The position numbers and the translations under genes were made by a program. The notes beneath the pieces were generated by a model. It worked only from the letters and a program-made list of their open reading frames with translations. It did not search any database and was not told the DNA's origin. Source: Trinickia caryophylli (GTDB taxonomy: Bacteria; Pseudomonadota; Gammaproteobacteria; Burkholderiales; Burkholderiaceae). From it: 64,000 nt of DNA. The stretch is taken from contig NZ_CP139971.1 in assembly GCF_034424545.1 (NCBI RefSeq), positions 1,426,001-1,490,000 on the forward strand, written 5' to 3'. This document shows, piece after piece, positions 52,102 through 60,995 of this stretch (position 1 is its first letter; each line of letters starts with the position of its first letter).

Positions 52102-52764
52102 TTGGCAGCTGAAATCGTCGCGGTTACTCAACAAAAAGGCGGGGTCGGCAAGAGCACCATCGCCATGCATCTCGGGGCAGCATTCCACGAAAAGGGAAAG
52201 CGCGTACTGGTCGTCGACGCAGACGGGCAAAACACGTTGATCCATTGGGCGAGCGCCTCGGCCGACGGCGATTCCGGCATTCCGTTTCCCGTGGTCAACC
52301 TCGCTGAAGCGGGCGGCCAGATCCACCGGGAGATCAAAAAGTTCATCAGCGATTACGACGTGATCGTCGTGGACTGCCCGCCGTCCATCACCGAAAAAGT
52401 ATCGGGCGTCGTCCTGTTGGCCGCGTCGATCGCTGTGATTCCCACTTCGTCTTCTCCAGCCGACTATTGGTCGAGCGTCGGCCTCGTCAAGCTGATACAG
52501 CAAGCGCAAGTCATGAACGAGGACTTGCGAGCCGTCTTCCTTCTCAACAAGACGGAAGAGAAACGAATGCTGACAAGAGAGTTGAAGAGAGCGCTTGAGG
52601 AGCTCGGCTTCCCGCTGCTGAAGACGCAAATCCCAACGCGAGAGGCCTACAAACAAGCGATGGCGCTTGGCCAGACCGTATTGCAAATGAGCGACCGCGG
52701 TGCAAAGCTTGCAGCCGCCGAAATCCGTGCATGCGCCGACGAGATCGCCGCGCTGCTACCCTGA
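52102..52764 (+). CDS. parA: ParA-family partition ATPase
   Basis: This 220-aa deviant-Walker ATPase has QKGGVGKST (K12-T19) with the signature lysine, VLVVDADGQNTL (Walker A'), and VIVVDCPPSI (Walker B). The start is TTG 52102 with AAGGAG 8 bases upstream. It lacks the N-terminal DNA-binding extension of P1-type ParA, so autoregulation is probably by ParB or another factor. It segregates the replicon with ParB bound at the nearby parS sites. parS 3 lies directly after its stop codon. Confidence 0.95.
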   Translation: MAAEIVAVTQQKGGVGKSTIAMHLGAAFHEKGKRVLVVDADGQNTLIHWASASADGDSGIPFPVVNLAEAGGQIHREIKKFISDYDVIVVDCPPSITEKVSGVVLLAASIAVIPTSSSPADYWSSVGLVKLIQQAQVMNEDLRAVFLLNKTEEKRMLTRELKRALEELGFPLLKTQIPTREAYKQAMALGQTVLQMSDRGAKLAAAEIRACADEIAALLP

Positions 52765-52780
52765 GTTTATGCGCATAAAG
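52765..52780. promoter_or_regulatory. parS site 3, between parA and parB
   Basis: GTTTATGCGCATAAAG differs from site 1 only in the last base. It fills most of the 24-bp gap between the parA stop and the parB start and sits 8 bp before the parB ATG, where bound ParB may influence parB translation or transcription. Confidence 0.8.
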
Positions 52781-52788
52781 GACCATCA

Positions 52789-53850
52789 ATGAAACCGTCC
52801 CAGTTCGCCAAAGGCTTCCAAGCGCGTCCAGACATGACGAGCAGCGAAAAGCGCACCGCACTCGACCGCCTCAATGCGATCGACAATCTTGTGAAGGATG
52901 AAAAGCCTACTGCGCCGAAACAAACCCCGACGCGCAAGGACGCGACCGTCGTTCCCATCACGAACGAAGCCGAAAACGCGAACGAATCCGCCGAGTACCG
53001 CGCCTGGCGGTTGGGGAATGGCTACGTGCCCGGTCAGATCATCGATCTCGACTTGAAGTCGATCAAGCCCAGCCCATTCAATCCACGCCACTTCTATCTG
53101 AAGACGTCCATCGCCGAACTCGCGGTCAATCTCGCGAAGCAGGGCCAGCAGCAAGCCATTCACGTCATCCCTGACTACAAGACGCCGGGGACGTACTTCG
53201 TCAGCGACGGTGGCAGGCGTGTCCGTGCGTTGAAGGAAGCGAACAAGGAAACCGTAAAGGCCGTCGTCGTCGATTTGCCGATCGGGATCGAAAGCTACAA
53301 ACTTGGCTATGACCTGAACGTTCAGCGCGATTCCCAAACGGTCTTCGACAACGCCATCGTCTGGCGCCGCTTCCTCGAGGAAAAACACTTCCAAAGCCAG
53401 AAAGAACTCGCCGAACATCTCGGACTCGACGAGTCGACCGTCGCCGTCGCGCTATCGCTCTCGAAGCTGCCCGAAACAGTGATGCAGGAGATGGTCGCAA
53501 GGCCGGACCGGTTCGGCTCGAACATGGCTTACCAAGTTGGCCGGTATCACACGGCTCGCGGCGTCGATGCCACCCTGCGCCTCATCAACAAGATTCTTTC
53601 GGACGATCTGAGCACGCGGCAGGTTGCCGATATCGTCAAGGGTCGCACGAGCCCGCAGGAAAGTGCGAAGCCGGCCACGCGCCAGCGCTACGCCCAGCGA
53701 ATGGAGATCAAATTCGATGGTGCTTCGGTAGGCGACTTGAAGTCTTATGGCGACGACCGCCTCGAGCTGCGTCTGCGTGGGCTGTCGCGCGAGACGCGCG
53801 ACGACATCCTCCGGCAAATCGAAGGCATTCTGCTACCGAAGCAAAAGTGA
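52789..53850 (+). CDS. parB: ParB partition protein (ParB/RepB/Spo0J family)
   Basis: This 353-aa protein has the ParB N-terminal nuclease-like/CTPase domain (about 80-180): DLDLKSIKPSPFNPRHFYLK, QGQQQAIHVIPDYK and the arginine motif GGRRVRAL. A central helix-turn-helix follows (SQKELAEHLGLDESTVAVAL, SLSKLPETVMQEMV), and then a C-terminal dimerisation part. It binds parS and works with ParA. It is convergent with rep; a strong hairpin at 53855-53878 lies just after its stop. Confidence 0.95.
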   Translation: MKPSQFAKGFQARPDMTSSEKRTALDRLNAIDNLVKDEKPTAPKQTPTRKDATVVPITNEAENANESAEYRAWRLGNGYVPGQIIDLDLKSIKPSPFNPRHFYLKTSIAELAVNLAKQGQQQAIHVIPDYKTPGTYFVSDGGRRVRALKEANKETVKAVVVDLPIGIESYKLGYDLNVQRDSQTVFDNAIVWRRFLEEKHFQSQKELAEHLGLDESTVAVALSLSKLPETVMQEMVARPDRFGSNMAYQVGRYHTARGVDATLRLINKILSDDLSTRQVADIVKGRTSPQESAKPATRQRYAQRMEIKFDGASVGDLKSYGDDRLELRLRGLSRETRDDILRQIEGILLPKQK

Positions 53851-53854
53851 GTGC

Positions 53855-53878
53855 GCGGCTCGCCGGGCGGCGAGCCGC
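53855..53878 (+). terminator. Hairpin after parAB
   Basis: GCGGCTCGCC and GGCGAGCCGC form a perfect 10-bp stem with a 4-nt loop, 4 bp after the parB stop. No T-run follows. The position between convergent parB and rep makes a terminator role likely. Confidence 0.55.
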
Positions 53879-53998
53879 TACGCATGCGTCGCGAACGCAA
53901 CGCCTCATCGAAAAGAAAGACAGACAGGGGGAGGAGAGGGCTAGCGAGCGGAGCCGCCAGCCGAGTCTCCGCGGCTCGAATCGAGCAGCACGTGACGG

Positions 53999-55348
53999 TC
54001 AGGCCGCACGCGAATGACTGAGTGTGAACGCGAGCAGATCGCCGTCGGTTGGTTCGCCCCAGGTCTTGCGCGCGAGCCAGTCGAAGAACGCGGTCTCTCC
54101 GAGCTTGGAAGCCAGCCCGCGCCGCCGCCACTCGTCGCGCAGATGCGTCCCTAGACCGGGCACCACGTCTTCCTCGAACGACCGGCGGGCGAGCGCCTGT
54201 TCGGAATCTCCTTGCTCTTCGTAGAGCGCCTTCGCTTCCTTGCGCCGATAGGCCGCATACTCGTCCAGCAAACGCGCCTTGAGTTCGTCCGCCGGCGCAG
54301 CCGTGCCGGCGATCTTGGCCGCGGTGGCCGACGACATGTCGACTACCGGTGCGTACCCCTTCTTCAACGCATCCTTGAAGAGCGCCGCCGCGCTGCGCAC
54401 CGGTGGCAGCGTCGTGCTGCGCATACGTTGCTCGGTCATTTGGAGCGCGGCGCGAATCCGGTTTTCCTCGCTGTCCGCGTACAGCGTCTGCGCTTCCTTC
54501 AACGGGATGCCCAGCTTTACCATGCGATCCACGAGCGTACTGTCGAACACATTCGGGTGCTCGTCGAGCGCCAGCATAGGCTGCTTACGCTCAGTGACGC
54601 GAAACTGGATCTCGGCCACACGCCGGCCTTCGCGGTGCTCGATCAGTTCGACGAAGATGTTCGTGACCGCATTCACCTCGGCGATCGCCGGGCGCAAATA
54701 ATCGCGCTTGAAGTACTTGTACTCGCGTTTGGCTTCGTCCCCGGCCTCGGTATCGGGCGTGCCCGAAAGAATGGGGCGCCACCACGCCCACGGCTCGCGC
54801 ATCGTCAGATGGCTCGGGTTCGTGAGATACCGGACGCAGATCTCATAAAGCGCCAACCCCGCGCTGCTGCGCAGCTGGCTTTGGAATTGCAGACTCAGAC
54901 GCGCATACTGCACAGGGTCCAACAGCTTTTTCTTGATCTTCGGCGCGAAGGAGAACTCGACCCAGACCCGGCGCGTACTAGGATCCTCGAGGATTTCCGC
55001 ATCCGCAATCAGCGTGGAAATGCCCCATTTGCGGCCCGGCTTCTGACTCGACGTGCCCTGGCTCCACTCGACTTGCACCGACACCATCCGGCGCAGGTGC
55101 TCTTTCACGAGCGCCGTATCGTTGGAATCGAAGGCCGAGTTCGCGACGATGTCGGACAACAACGCCCGATAGGTGTCGCCCGAGTCGTCGGCCTGCTGAG
55201 CGACGGCCAGCAGAACGTTGAACAGCTTTCGAGTGAGCAGCGTGATCTTGCCGCTCTTCGGCTGAATGGCAATCGCCTCGACGGCCTTGCGCAGTTCAGC
55301 GGAGCTCGGGCTCACCACGTCGGTTTTCTTCGCGCGCTTCGTTGCCAT
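53999..55348 (-). CDS. Rep_3-type replication initiator protein
   Basis: This 449-aa protein has the two winged-helix layout of RepB/Rep_3 (PF01051) plasmid initiators. The N-terminal part starts about residue 20 with KAVEAIAIQPKSGKITLLTR and KLFNVLLAVAQQADDSGD, and the middle has RSSAGLALYEICVRYLTNPS, typical of the second winged helix. The C-terminal 130 residues are charged and helical, longer than in small plasmid RepA. Its start at 55348 faces the iteron field (55417-56868), to which it should bind to start replication. Convergent with parB. The call as initiator of this replicon is strong by context. Confidence 0.88.
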   Translation of the reverse strand: MATKRAKKTDVVSPSSAELRKAVEAIAIQPKSGKITLLTRKLFNVLLAVAQQADDSGDTYRALLSDIVANSAFDSNDTALVKEHLRRMVSVQVEWSQGTSSQKPGRKWGISTLIADAEILEDPSTRRVWVEFSFAPKIKKKLLDPVQYARLSLQFQSQLRSSAGLALYEICVRYLTNPSHLTMREPWAWWRPILSGTPDTEAGDEAKREYKYFKRDYLRPAIAEVNAVTNIFVELIEHREGRRVAEIQFRVTERKQPMLALDEHPNVFDSTLVDRMVKLGIPLKEAQTLYADSEENRIRAALQMTEQRMRSTTLPPVRSAAALFKDALKKGYAPVVDMSSATAAKIAGTAAPADELKARLLDEYAAYRRKEAKALYEEQGDSEQALARRSFEEDVVPGLGTHLRDEWRRRGLASKLGETAFFDWLARKTWGEPTDGDLLAFTLSHSRAA

Positions 55349-55416
55349 GCGTCGGGTCGAAAAGGGAATTGCCGAAAGGATACCGGAGCGTGGTGAACCC
55401 CGTCTATAGGAGCTTG

Positions 55417-56868
55417 CTCACCCTTTTCGGTGACCGCCGTTTCTCGGCAGCCCTTCACCTCCATCGGCTCCTGGAAAAGCTCACCAGTACGCTACGGGCG
55501 ACTATTCATTGTCACCTTGCCCGTCGCGGCAAGACACAAATCGACCTTTCTCCGAACAGCCGGGAATCCAGGTTGGATTGCTCCCGAACGTGCTCACCTT
55601 GGCTCTTGTCGCAATTTTGCGACGCGCTTACCGCCGGATAGAAAGCGTCTTGGCGAGACTCCGAGGAACGGCTCGCAACGTCGCGGCAAGCCTCGCTCCC
55701 GCCAATCCGGGCTCCGGACATCGGTTTCGGGGAGCGCGCCCGCTGGCGCCTCCATAGCGCAGCACAAACCAACAATCAGAGCGGAGGGAATGCCACCTCC
55801 GCACCTACGCCCCCCTTATAGCGATACAGCGGGCAAACCATGAGCGACGAGCGCCCATAATGAGCCCGATGCACTCGAGACGACTCCTGCAAAACCTCAC
55901 CATCGGACCTGCGCAAAGCCACGGCACAGGCCGCCCCGGTCACTTCGAGCAGGGCAACGCTTCATTCAGATGTCCCGAAAATGCTCACTCTTGCAATGCA
56001 GCGCTCTCCGCTGGCCGAGCCTGCCATGACGACAAAAGCCCCCCCGAAAAAGCTCACCTTATTGGTTGGTAGCCAAGAAAAAGCCTGTGGCGGCCAGGAC
56101 TTACAATCGGAACCTCACACTCGTCCTCCATCAGGCTCGCCCCCCGAAGAAGCTCACCTTACGCGTTCGTGATAACGCGCGTGCCGCACGCCAGTCGCCA
56201 TTCCAGAGAGTCCCGTAAAACCTCACCATTGCTCCGGTATCAAGGCCAAACCGGCTCTCACCGAGCCGATCTGGCATGCCTTCGCGCGAAAGTGATGACT
56301 AACTTCTACTGGCCCACTCCTCCGGAGGTCGATCAATATCCCGAAAACGCTCACCTGAGGCAGGCGCGGCGACGATCCAGCGGTTTTTGCGTCACGGTCA
56401 TCGCCATTCCCGGATAACCTCACCTTTGGCACATTCGCAGGCAGGGGACCCTGGTTGCCCGGCCAACTTCGAGCATGCGATGCGCTACCTCCCGTATTCG
56501 CTCACCTTTGGTTCGGAGCCGATACCGCGCAGCGGCCGAGTCCCCGGAAAGCCTCACCACAAAAGGCTGCTGGATCCCGGGCGTGCTCACCATTGCTCAA
56601 AAATGCGGCATCCAGTCGCAAAAAAATATCTGCGGAGACGATCCCGCAAACCCTCACCGACGGAAAAATCGCAACGACCCATTCGGCACGGCCCGACACG
56701 GCATTGGTGGAAGTCAGCTCCCGAAAACAATCACCGGTGAGCCGATCGACATTGGCCGACCTCCCCGAACCCGCTCACGTTGTTTCCCGCAGACACTCAC
56801 GGGTATCCCCGAACTCCATCACGGCGAAATCCCGCAAGCCCTCACGATCTCTCCCGGAAAGCTTCACC
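55417..56868 (+). repeat. Iteron field, probable replication origin
   Basis: About 20 direct copies, all on the plus strand, of a consensus near TCCCGAAAANGCTCACCTT. CTCACC or close variants begin at 55417, 55480, 55593, 55896, 55984, 56053, 56153, 56222, 56350, 56419, 56501, 56553, 56586, 56653, 56730, 56774, 56796, 56818, 56841 and 56863. Spacing is irregular at first, but the last six fall at multiples of 22-23 bp, that is two helical turns. They fill the region upstream of rep and are the expected Rep binding sites. No gene is supported inside. I saw no good DnaA box here. Confidence 0.85.
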
Positions 56869-56877
56869 TGAGCGTCC

Positions 56878-56904
56878 GCAAACCCTTACTGCGTAAGGGT
56901 TTGC
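56878..56904. promoter_or_regulatory. 12-bp perfect inverted repeat at the end of the iteron field
   Basis: GCAAACCCTTAC and GTAAGGGTTTGC face each other across TGC. GTTAA-CGTTT-TTAAC follows at 56911-56925. No T-run follows the stem on the plus strand, so it is more likely a protein-binding site or cruciform element than a terminator. The next about 300 bp up to the kfrA-like gene are AT-rich. Confidence 0.55.
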
Positions 56905-57144
56905 CAAGGCGTTAACGTTTTTAACAAGGTTTCAAGGGTGTTTACATCAATGACTCTCAAAGCAGCCCCGTGCGCTCCCAGAAAAACGTCCTGCGACACC
57001 GAACCCATCCCGTGAAACAACGTCCAGATAACCAGATGACCGAGCATTCCATGAAAAAACAAAGACTTGAGTGACCTTTCTCGCTTTGTTTCACGGAACG
57101 AGGCGCTCTGCCGCATAACACCGTCGAAAAACCGAAGGGTCTGG

Positions 57145-57191
57145 TCGATCGATCGAGATTGACGCAAAAACCCACATCGATTTGTATCGAT
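57145..57191. promoter_or_regulatory. Palindromic operator candidates before the kfrA-like gene
   Basis: TCGATCGATCGA (57145-57156) is a perfect palindrome and ATCGAT-TTGT-ATCGAT (57176-57191) is an inverted repeat 20 bp further on. A -10-like TATGAT lies at 57207-57212, about 28 bp before the ATG at 57240. KfrA proteins are DNA-binding autoregulators, so this is a reasonable operator. Confidence 0.5.
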
Positions 57192-57239
57192 CACTACGTA
57201 ATACATTATGATTGCGACAATCACAACGAGAGCAAGCTC

Positions 57240-58445
57240 ATGACACTCGATGACGAACGGCAGGCGATCAGGCAGGAACTCGAAGCGCTGAAAGCACGCG
57301 GCGCGCACCGCCGGGAATTGTCGCTGCACGCCTGCAAGCGTCTGTTCTTCGATCTCGGCATTCGACCTTCGATGGCTACCGTTCGCGATCTTACGCTCAC
57401 GGGAAGCGCGAGCGACATCCCCAAAGATATCGACCATTTCTGGGAAAAAATTCGGGAGGCATCGAAAGTGCGGGTGGGCGCAGGTGCTATTCCTCCCGCG
57501 CTAGAGGAACGTGCGGGGGAACTGCTCGGAGCACTTTTCGAAGAAGCGCTTGCACAGGCGCGGCGGGAACTCGATGCCGAACGTATCGAGATCCGTGCGG
57601 CCGTGGGCGAGGCTGAGCAGCAATTGCGCGAAGCGGACATTCGTCGGCAAGCGGCCGAAGAAATACGCGCCCGCTCCGAGGAGCGCGCTGATGCCGCCTG
57701 GTCTCGCGTACGCGAACTCGAAACCGAACTCGCAACCGCGGCCGCGCGCGGCTCGGCCGGTCACGAAGCCCTGCTCGCCGCGATGGCCCGCCTCGAGGCC
57801 GACAACGATCGGCTCGGCCGGCAACTGGCGCAGGAACAAGCCGCCAGTGCCTTGTTGCGCGAACGCGTGGATTCCTTGCAGGCCGAGATGAAGCGTGGTG
57901 CCGAGCATTACGCGCAGCAGATCAAGGATGCCGTTGCCGATGCGGAGCGTCGCGTCAAACCGATGCTCGTCGAGCTCGACTCCTTGCGCAGCATGGCTTC
58001 AACCTATCAAGCGGGCATTCGCGATGCAAGCCGCAAGGAATTCGACTTCATTCAGCAATTGAGCGCCGCGAAGGCGCGAGCGGACCGGCTCGAAGCTCAG
58101 ACACGCGAGCAATCCGACGAAATCGATGCGCTCGCGCGGGAAATCGAATCGCTCCGCAAACGCGAAGTCGTGTCCCCCGAAATAGCCGACGTGCTTTGTT
58201 CGCTCGCGCGTGCCGGGCGGCTCGGCGAACACGAGTTCGCTGCCTTGGGCACATCGGTCGACGGTCACGTCGTTATGCCCGGCCAATGTCCCAAATGCAC
58301 GGAAGGCGAGCCGGAACTCGCGCAGGTGGGCGAAGGGTACGAGGTGATGTGTCCCGAGTGCGATCATTCCTCGGGCGTCGGTCGGTCCAGACTCGAGGCG
58401 ATTACACGCTTCGTGAATGCCTCGGGGGCTGCCTCCGCCGTATAA
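57240..58445 (+). CDS. KfrA-like DNA-binding coiled-coil protein with C-terminal zinc-ribbon-like motif
   Basis: In this 401-aa protein, residues about 5-115 fit KfrA_N (MTLDDERQAIRQELEALKAR, LGIRPSMATVRDLTLTGSAS, IPKDIDHFWEKIREASK), a DNA-binding domain of plasmid proteins. Residues about 115-325 are a long heptad coiled coil rich in Ala, Arg and Glu. The C-terminus has CPKC (about 350-353) and CPEC (about 371-374), a paired CxxC knuckle that is not part of standard KfrA. I use ATG 57240 because the probable promoter lies downstream of the earlier ATG at 57159. KfrA proteins help maintain low-copy plasmids, perhaps as a nucleoid-like scaffold; the zinc-ribbon addition is notable. Confidence 0.8.
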   Translation: MTLDDERQAIRQELEALKARGAHRRELSLHACKRLFFDLGIRPSMATVRDLTLTGSASDIPKDIDHFWEKIREASKVRVGAGAIPPALEERAGELLGALFEEALAQARRELDAERIEIRAAVGEAEQQLREADIRRQAAEEIRARSEERADAAWSRVRELETELATAAARGSAGHEALLAAMARLEADNDRLGRQLAQEQAASALLRERVDSLQAEMKRGAEHYAQQIKDAVADAERRVKPMLVELDSLRSMASTYQAGIRDASRKEFDFIQQLSAAKARADRLEAQTREQSDEIDALAREIESLRKREVVSPEIADVLCSLARAGRLGEHEFAALGTSVDGHVVMPGQCPKCTEGEPELAQVGEGYEVMCPECDHSSGVGRSRLEAITRFVNASGAASAV

Positions 58446-58540
58446 CGCGTCGATTCGTTTGCAGGCGACCGGCCCGACTACTGTCAAAGGTGAGGCTTTT
58501 CAGGATCAATCGGTGAGCGTTTGCGGGAAAAATGCAGGGG

Positions 58541-58924
58541 TCACCGGCGTTCGCGGGCTCCCTGAGCCGGCCGCTCCTGGCGGCCGGCGGCGGTTTTCTG
58601 GAGCGAGCCTTCGAACGCTTCTTCATAGGCGGCCACAGCGAATGCAAAGGCTGCCGGTAAGGCATTCGATTGCCCGAATGTCGCCGGGTCGTCCGTTTCG
58701 GGATAGTGCATTTCCACCGGACGCCGGAACAGGTCGAGGATGAGTGCGTCGTGCCGGCTGGCGAAGCCGAGGTCGGCAAGCGCTTCCGCTTCGATCGCAT
58801 GCAGCAGCCGCCACGTGAGCGGGACGCCCTGCACGATGTAGCGCGCGGCAATGTTCCGGACGATCTGATCGAGGTCGCGTGCCGCCGCCTGATACTGCAA
58901 CGCCGCTAGATCTTGTTCTCTCAT
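58541..58924 (-). CDS. Hypothetical 127-aa cytosolic protein
   Basis: I do not recognise this family. From ATG 58924 it reads MREQDLAALQYQAAARDLDQ, IVRNIAARYIVQGVPLTWRL, then RHDALILDLFRRPVEMHYPE, a mostly helical protein with a polar, Arg/Gln-rich tail. No signal, membrane segment or cysteine motif is seen. It is transcribed away from the kbl locus and ends 95 bp from the kfrA-like gene tail to tail. Codon use is like the neighbours, so it is probably a real gene. Confidence 0.6.
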   Translation of the reverse strand: MREQDLAALQYQAAARDLDQIVRNIAARYIVQGVPLTWRLLHAIEAEALADLGFASRHDALILDLFRRPVEMHYPETDDPATFGQSNALPAAFAFAVAAYEEAFEGSLQKTAAGRQERPAQGARERR

Positions 58925-58994
58925 GGCCCTTCTCGTTATCGAGATACTGTATAAATATACAGCATTGGGGCCGACAAAAAAACTGCCGGTGTCG

Positions 58995-59606
58995 TCAGCC
59001 GTGAACGACGACGAGCAATGCTTTGGCCTCGCTCTTGCCGGCGTTGCGAATCGCATGCGGTACGTCTGCGACGTAGCGCGCCGTATCCGCCGTCTTCAGG
59101 CGTTTCGTCGAGCCGTCGACTTCGACTTCGATTGCGCCGTGCAACACCGTCAAATGTTCGCGGGTGCCGGGCTCGTGAGCGCTCGAGACGAGTGCCCCGC
59201 CGGGCTCGAGCGCGAGCTCGTACCATTCGAATTTGCCGGCCAGCTCGATCGGCCCCCAGACACGTAATTGATACTTCGCATCGTGCCCATCGAGCGTGGG
59301 GATGTCGTGCGGGCCCGCCACGGCGATCGTCTCGGGCGTGCGCTGGGCGGCGAACAACTGATCGAGGCTCACGCCGAGCGCGTTGGTCAGCCGCCAGGCA
59401 ACGGCGATGGTTGGATTCGCCTTGTCGCGCTCGATCTCCGAGAGCATCGACTTCGAGACGCCCGCCGCACGAGATAGATCGTCGAGCGTCATTCTTCGTT
59501 CGGCGCGGAGGCGGGCGATTTGTTCGCCGACGCGCGGCGGGGCCGCGCTGGCGATGGATGAGGGTGCCGGCGTGTGCGCCGGGCGCCGGCTGCTGGTGCT
59601 TGCCAT
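58995..59606 (-). CDS. XRE-cupin regulator, probable controller of kbl-tdh
   Basis: This is a 203-aa protein with a disordered N-terminus (about 1-25), an XRE helix-turn-helix (IARLRAERRMTLDDLSRAAG, VSKSMLSEIERDKANPTIAV) and a C-terminal cupin_2 domain (YELALEPGGALVSSAHEPGT, REHLTVLHGAIEVEVDG). It is divergent from kbl-tdh with 176 bp between. Two palindromes 20 bp apart in that gap (59631-59664) are good operator candidates. Expected to sense a small amine or amino-acid metabolite of threonine breakdown (inference). Confidence 0.9.
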   Translation of the reverse strand: MASTSSRRPAHTPAPSSIASAAPPRVGEQIARLRAERRMTLDDLSRAAGVSKSMLSEIERDKANPTIAVAWRLTNALGVSLDQLFAAQRTPETIAVAGPHDIPTLDGHDAKYQLRVWGPIELAGKFEWYELALEPGGALVSSAHEPGTREHLTVLHGAIEVEVDGSTKRLKTADTARYVADVPHAIRNAGKSEAKALLVVVHG

Positions 59607-59630
59607 TTGGTTTCCGATCGCTTAGAGTTG

Positions 59631-59664
59631 TTCGATATATCGAAATATTGTTCGAAAAATCGAA
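59631..59664. promoter_or_regulatory. Twin palindromic operators between the XRE-cupin gene and kbl
   Basis: TTCGATATATCGAA (59631-59644) is a perfect 14-bp palindrome and TTCGA-AAAA-TCGAA (59651-59664) is a second copy with the same arms. Their centres are 20 bp apart, two helical turns, so two dimers could bind on the same face. The first begins 25 bp from the regulator start. Strong candidate for binding by the XRE-cupin protein. Confidence 0.7.
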
Positions 59665-59782
59665 TATATCCGATAAACGGGACAAGCGACTATAACAGCA
59701 GTAACGGCAGGCCTTTGCGCCGATTGCCGGTGACCCCGGCCCGGCGCCATGCCATGCGAACCGACTCTTACAGGAGCCCTCG

Positions 59783-60982
59783 ATGCGCGACGACTACCTC
59801 GTCCATCTTCGCCAGACGATCGACCAGATCCGGGCGGATGGTTTTTACAAATCCGAACGGGTCATCGCCAGCCCACAGGCCGCGGCCGTGCGCCTGGCCG
59901 GCGGCGAAGAAGTTCTCAACTTCTGTGCCAACAACTATCTCGGCCTTGCAAACGACGCGCGGCTCATCGCGGCAGCAAAGGAAGGGCTCGACAACGATGG
60001 CTTCGGCATGGCATCGGTGCGGTTCATCTGCGGCACGCAGACCGTTCACAAGACGCTTGAACAAGCGCTTTCCCAGTTTCTCGGCACCGAGGATTCGATC
60101 CTCTACTCGAGCTGTTTCGATGCCAACGGCGGCTTGTTCGAAACGTTGACCGACGAGCGCGATGCGATCATCAGCGACGAGCTCAACCACGCGAGCATCA
60201 TCGATGGCATTCGCCTTTCAAAGGCGAAACGCTATCGCTACAAGAACAACGACCTCGCCGATCTGGAAGCGAAGCTGCGCGAGGCGGACGCAGCGGGCGC
60301 GCGCTTCAAGCTCATTGCGACAGACGGTGTTTTTTCGATGGACGGCATCATTGCCGATCTGCGCGGAATCTGCGATCTGGCCGATCGATACGGCGCGCTC
60401 GTCATGGTCGACGATTCGCATGCCGTCGGTTTTATCGGCGAGCATGGCCGGGGCACGCCGGAGTACTGCGGCGTAGAAGGGCGCGTGGATATTCTCACGG
60501 GCACGCTCGGCAAAGCGCTGGGCGGCGCCTCGGGCGGGTACGTGGCCGCGCGCCGCGAAATCGTGGAACTGCTGCGCCAGCGCTCGCGCCCCTATCTTTT
60601 CTCGAACACGCTCACGCCGAGCATTGCCGCTGCCTCGCTCGAGGTCCTCGAACTCTTGCGCAGCGACGAAGGCGCGCAGTTGCGCCGCCGAGTCAAGGCG
60701 AACGGTGAGCATTTTCGGGAGGCAATGAGCGCAGCCGGCTTCACGCTCGTGCCCGGCGAGCATCCGATCATTCCGGTCATGTTGGGTGACGCTCAGATCG
60801 CTTCTCGCATGGCGGACGCATTGCTGCATGAAGGCGTCTACGTGATCGGCTTTTCATTTCCCGTCGTGCCGAAGGGCCGCGCGCGCATCCGCACGCAAAT
60901 GAGCGCGGCGCATACCCGCGATCAGATCGATCGCACCGTCGATGCGTTTGCGCGCGTCGGCAAGTCGCTCGGCATTGTTTGA
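59783..60982 (+). CDS. kbl: Glycine C-acetyltransferase (2-amino-3-ketobutyrate CoA ligase)
   Basis: This 399-aa PLP enzyme of the alpha-oxoamine synthase family cleaves 2-amino-3-ketobutyrate with CoA to glycine and acetyl-CoA. The PLP lysine is K244 in [25 protein letters not shown] (207-217) supplies D210 and H213, and [16 protein letters not shown] is family-typical. It ends 13 bp before tdh with a shared operon. Length matches E. coli Kbl. Confidence 0.97.
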   Translation: MRDDYLVHLRQTIDQIRADGFYKSERVIASPQAAAVRLAGGEEVLNFCANNYLGLANDARLIAAAKEGLDNDGFGMASVRFICGTQTVHKTLEQALSQFLGTEDSILYSSCFDANGGLFETLTDERDAIISDELNHASIIDGIRLSKAKRYRYKNNDLADLEAKLREADAAGARFKLIATDGVFSMDGIIADLRGICDLADRYGALVMVDDSHAVGFIGEHGRGTPEYCGVEGRVDILTGTLGKALGGASGGYVAARREIVELLRQRSRPYLFSNTLTPSIAAASLEVLELLRSDEGAQLRRRVKANGEHFREAMSAAGFTLVPGEHPIIPVMLGDAQIASRMADALLHEGVYVIGFSFPVVPKGRARIRTQMSAAHTRDQIDRTVDAFARVGKSLGIV

Positions 60983-60995
60983 GGAGGGGCGCCGC

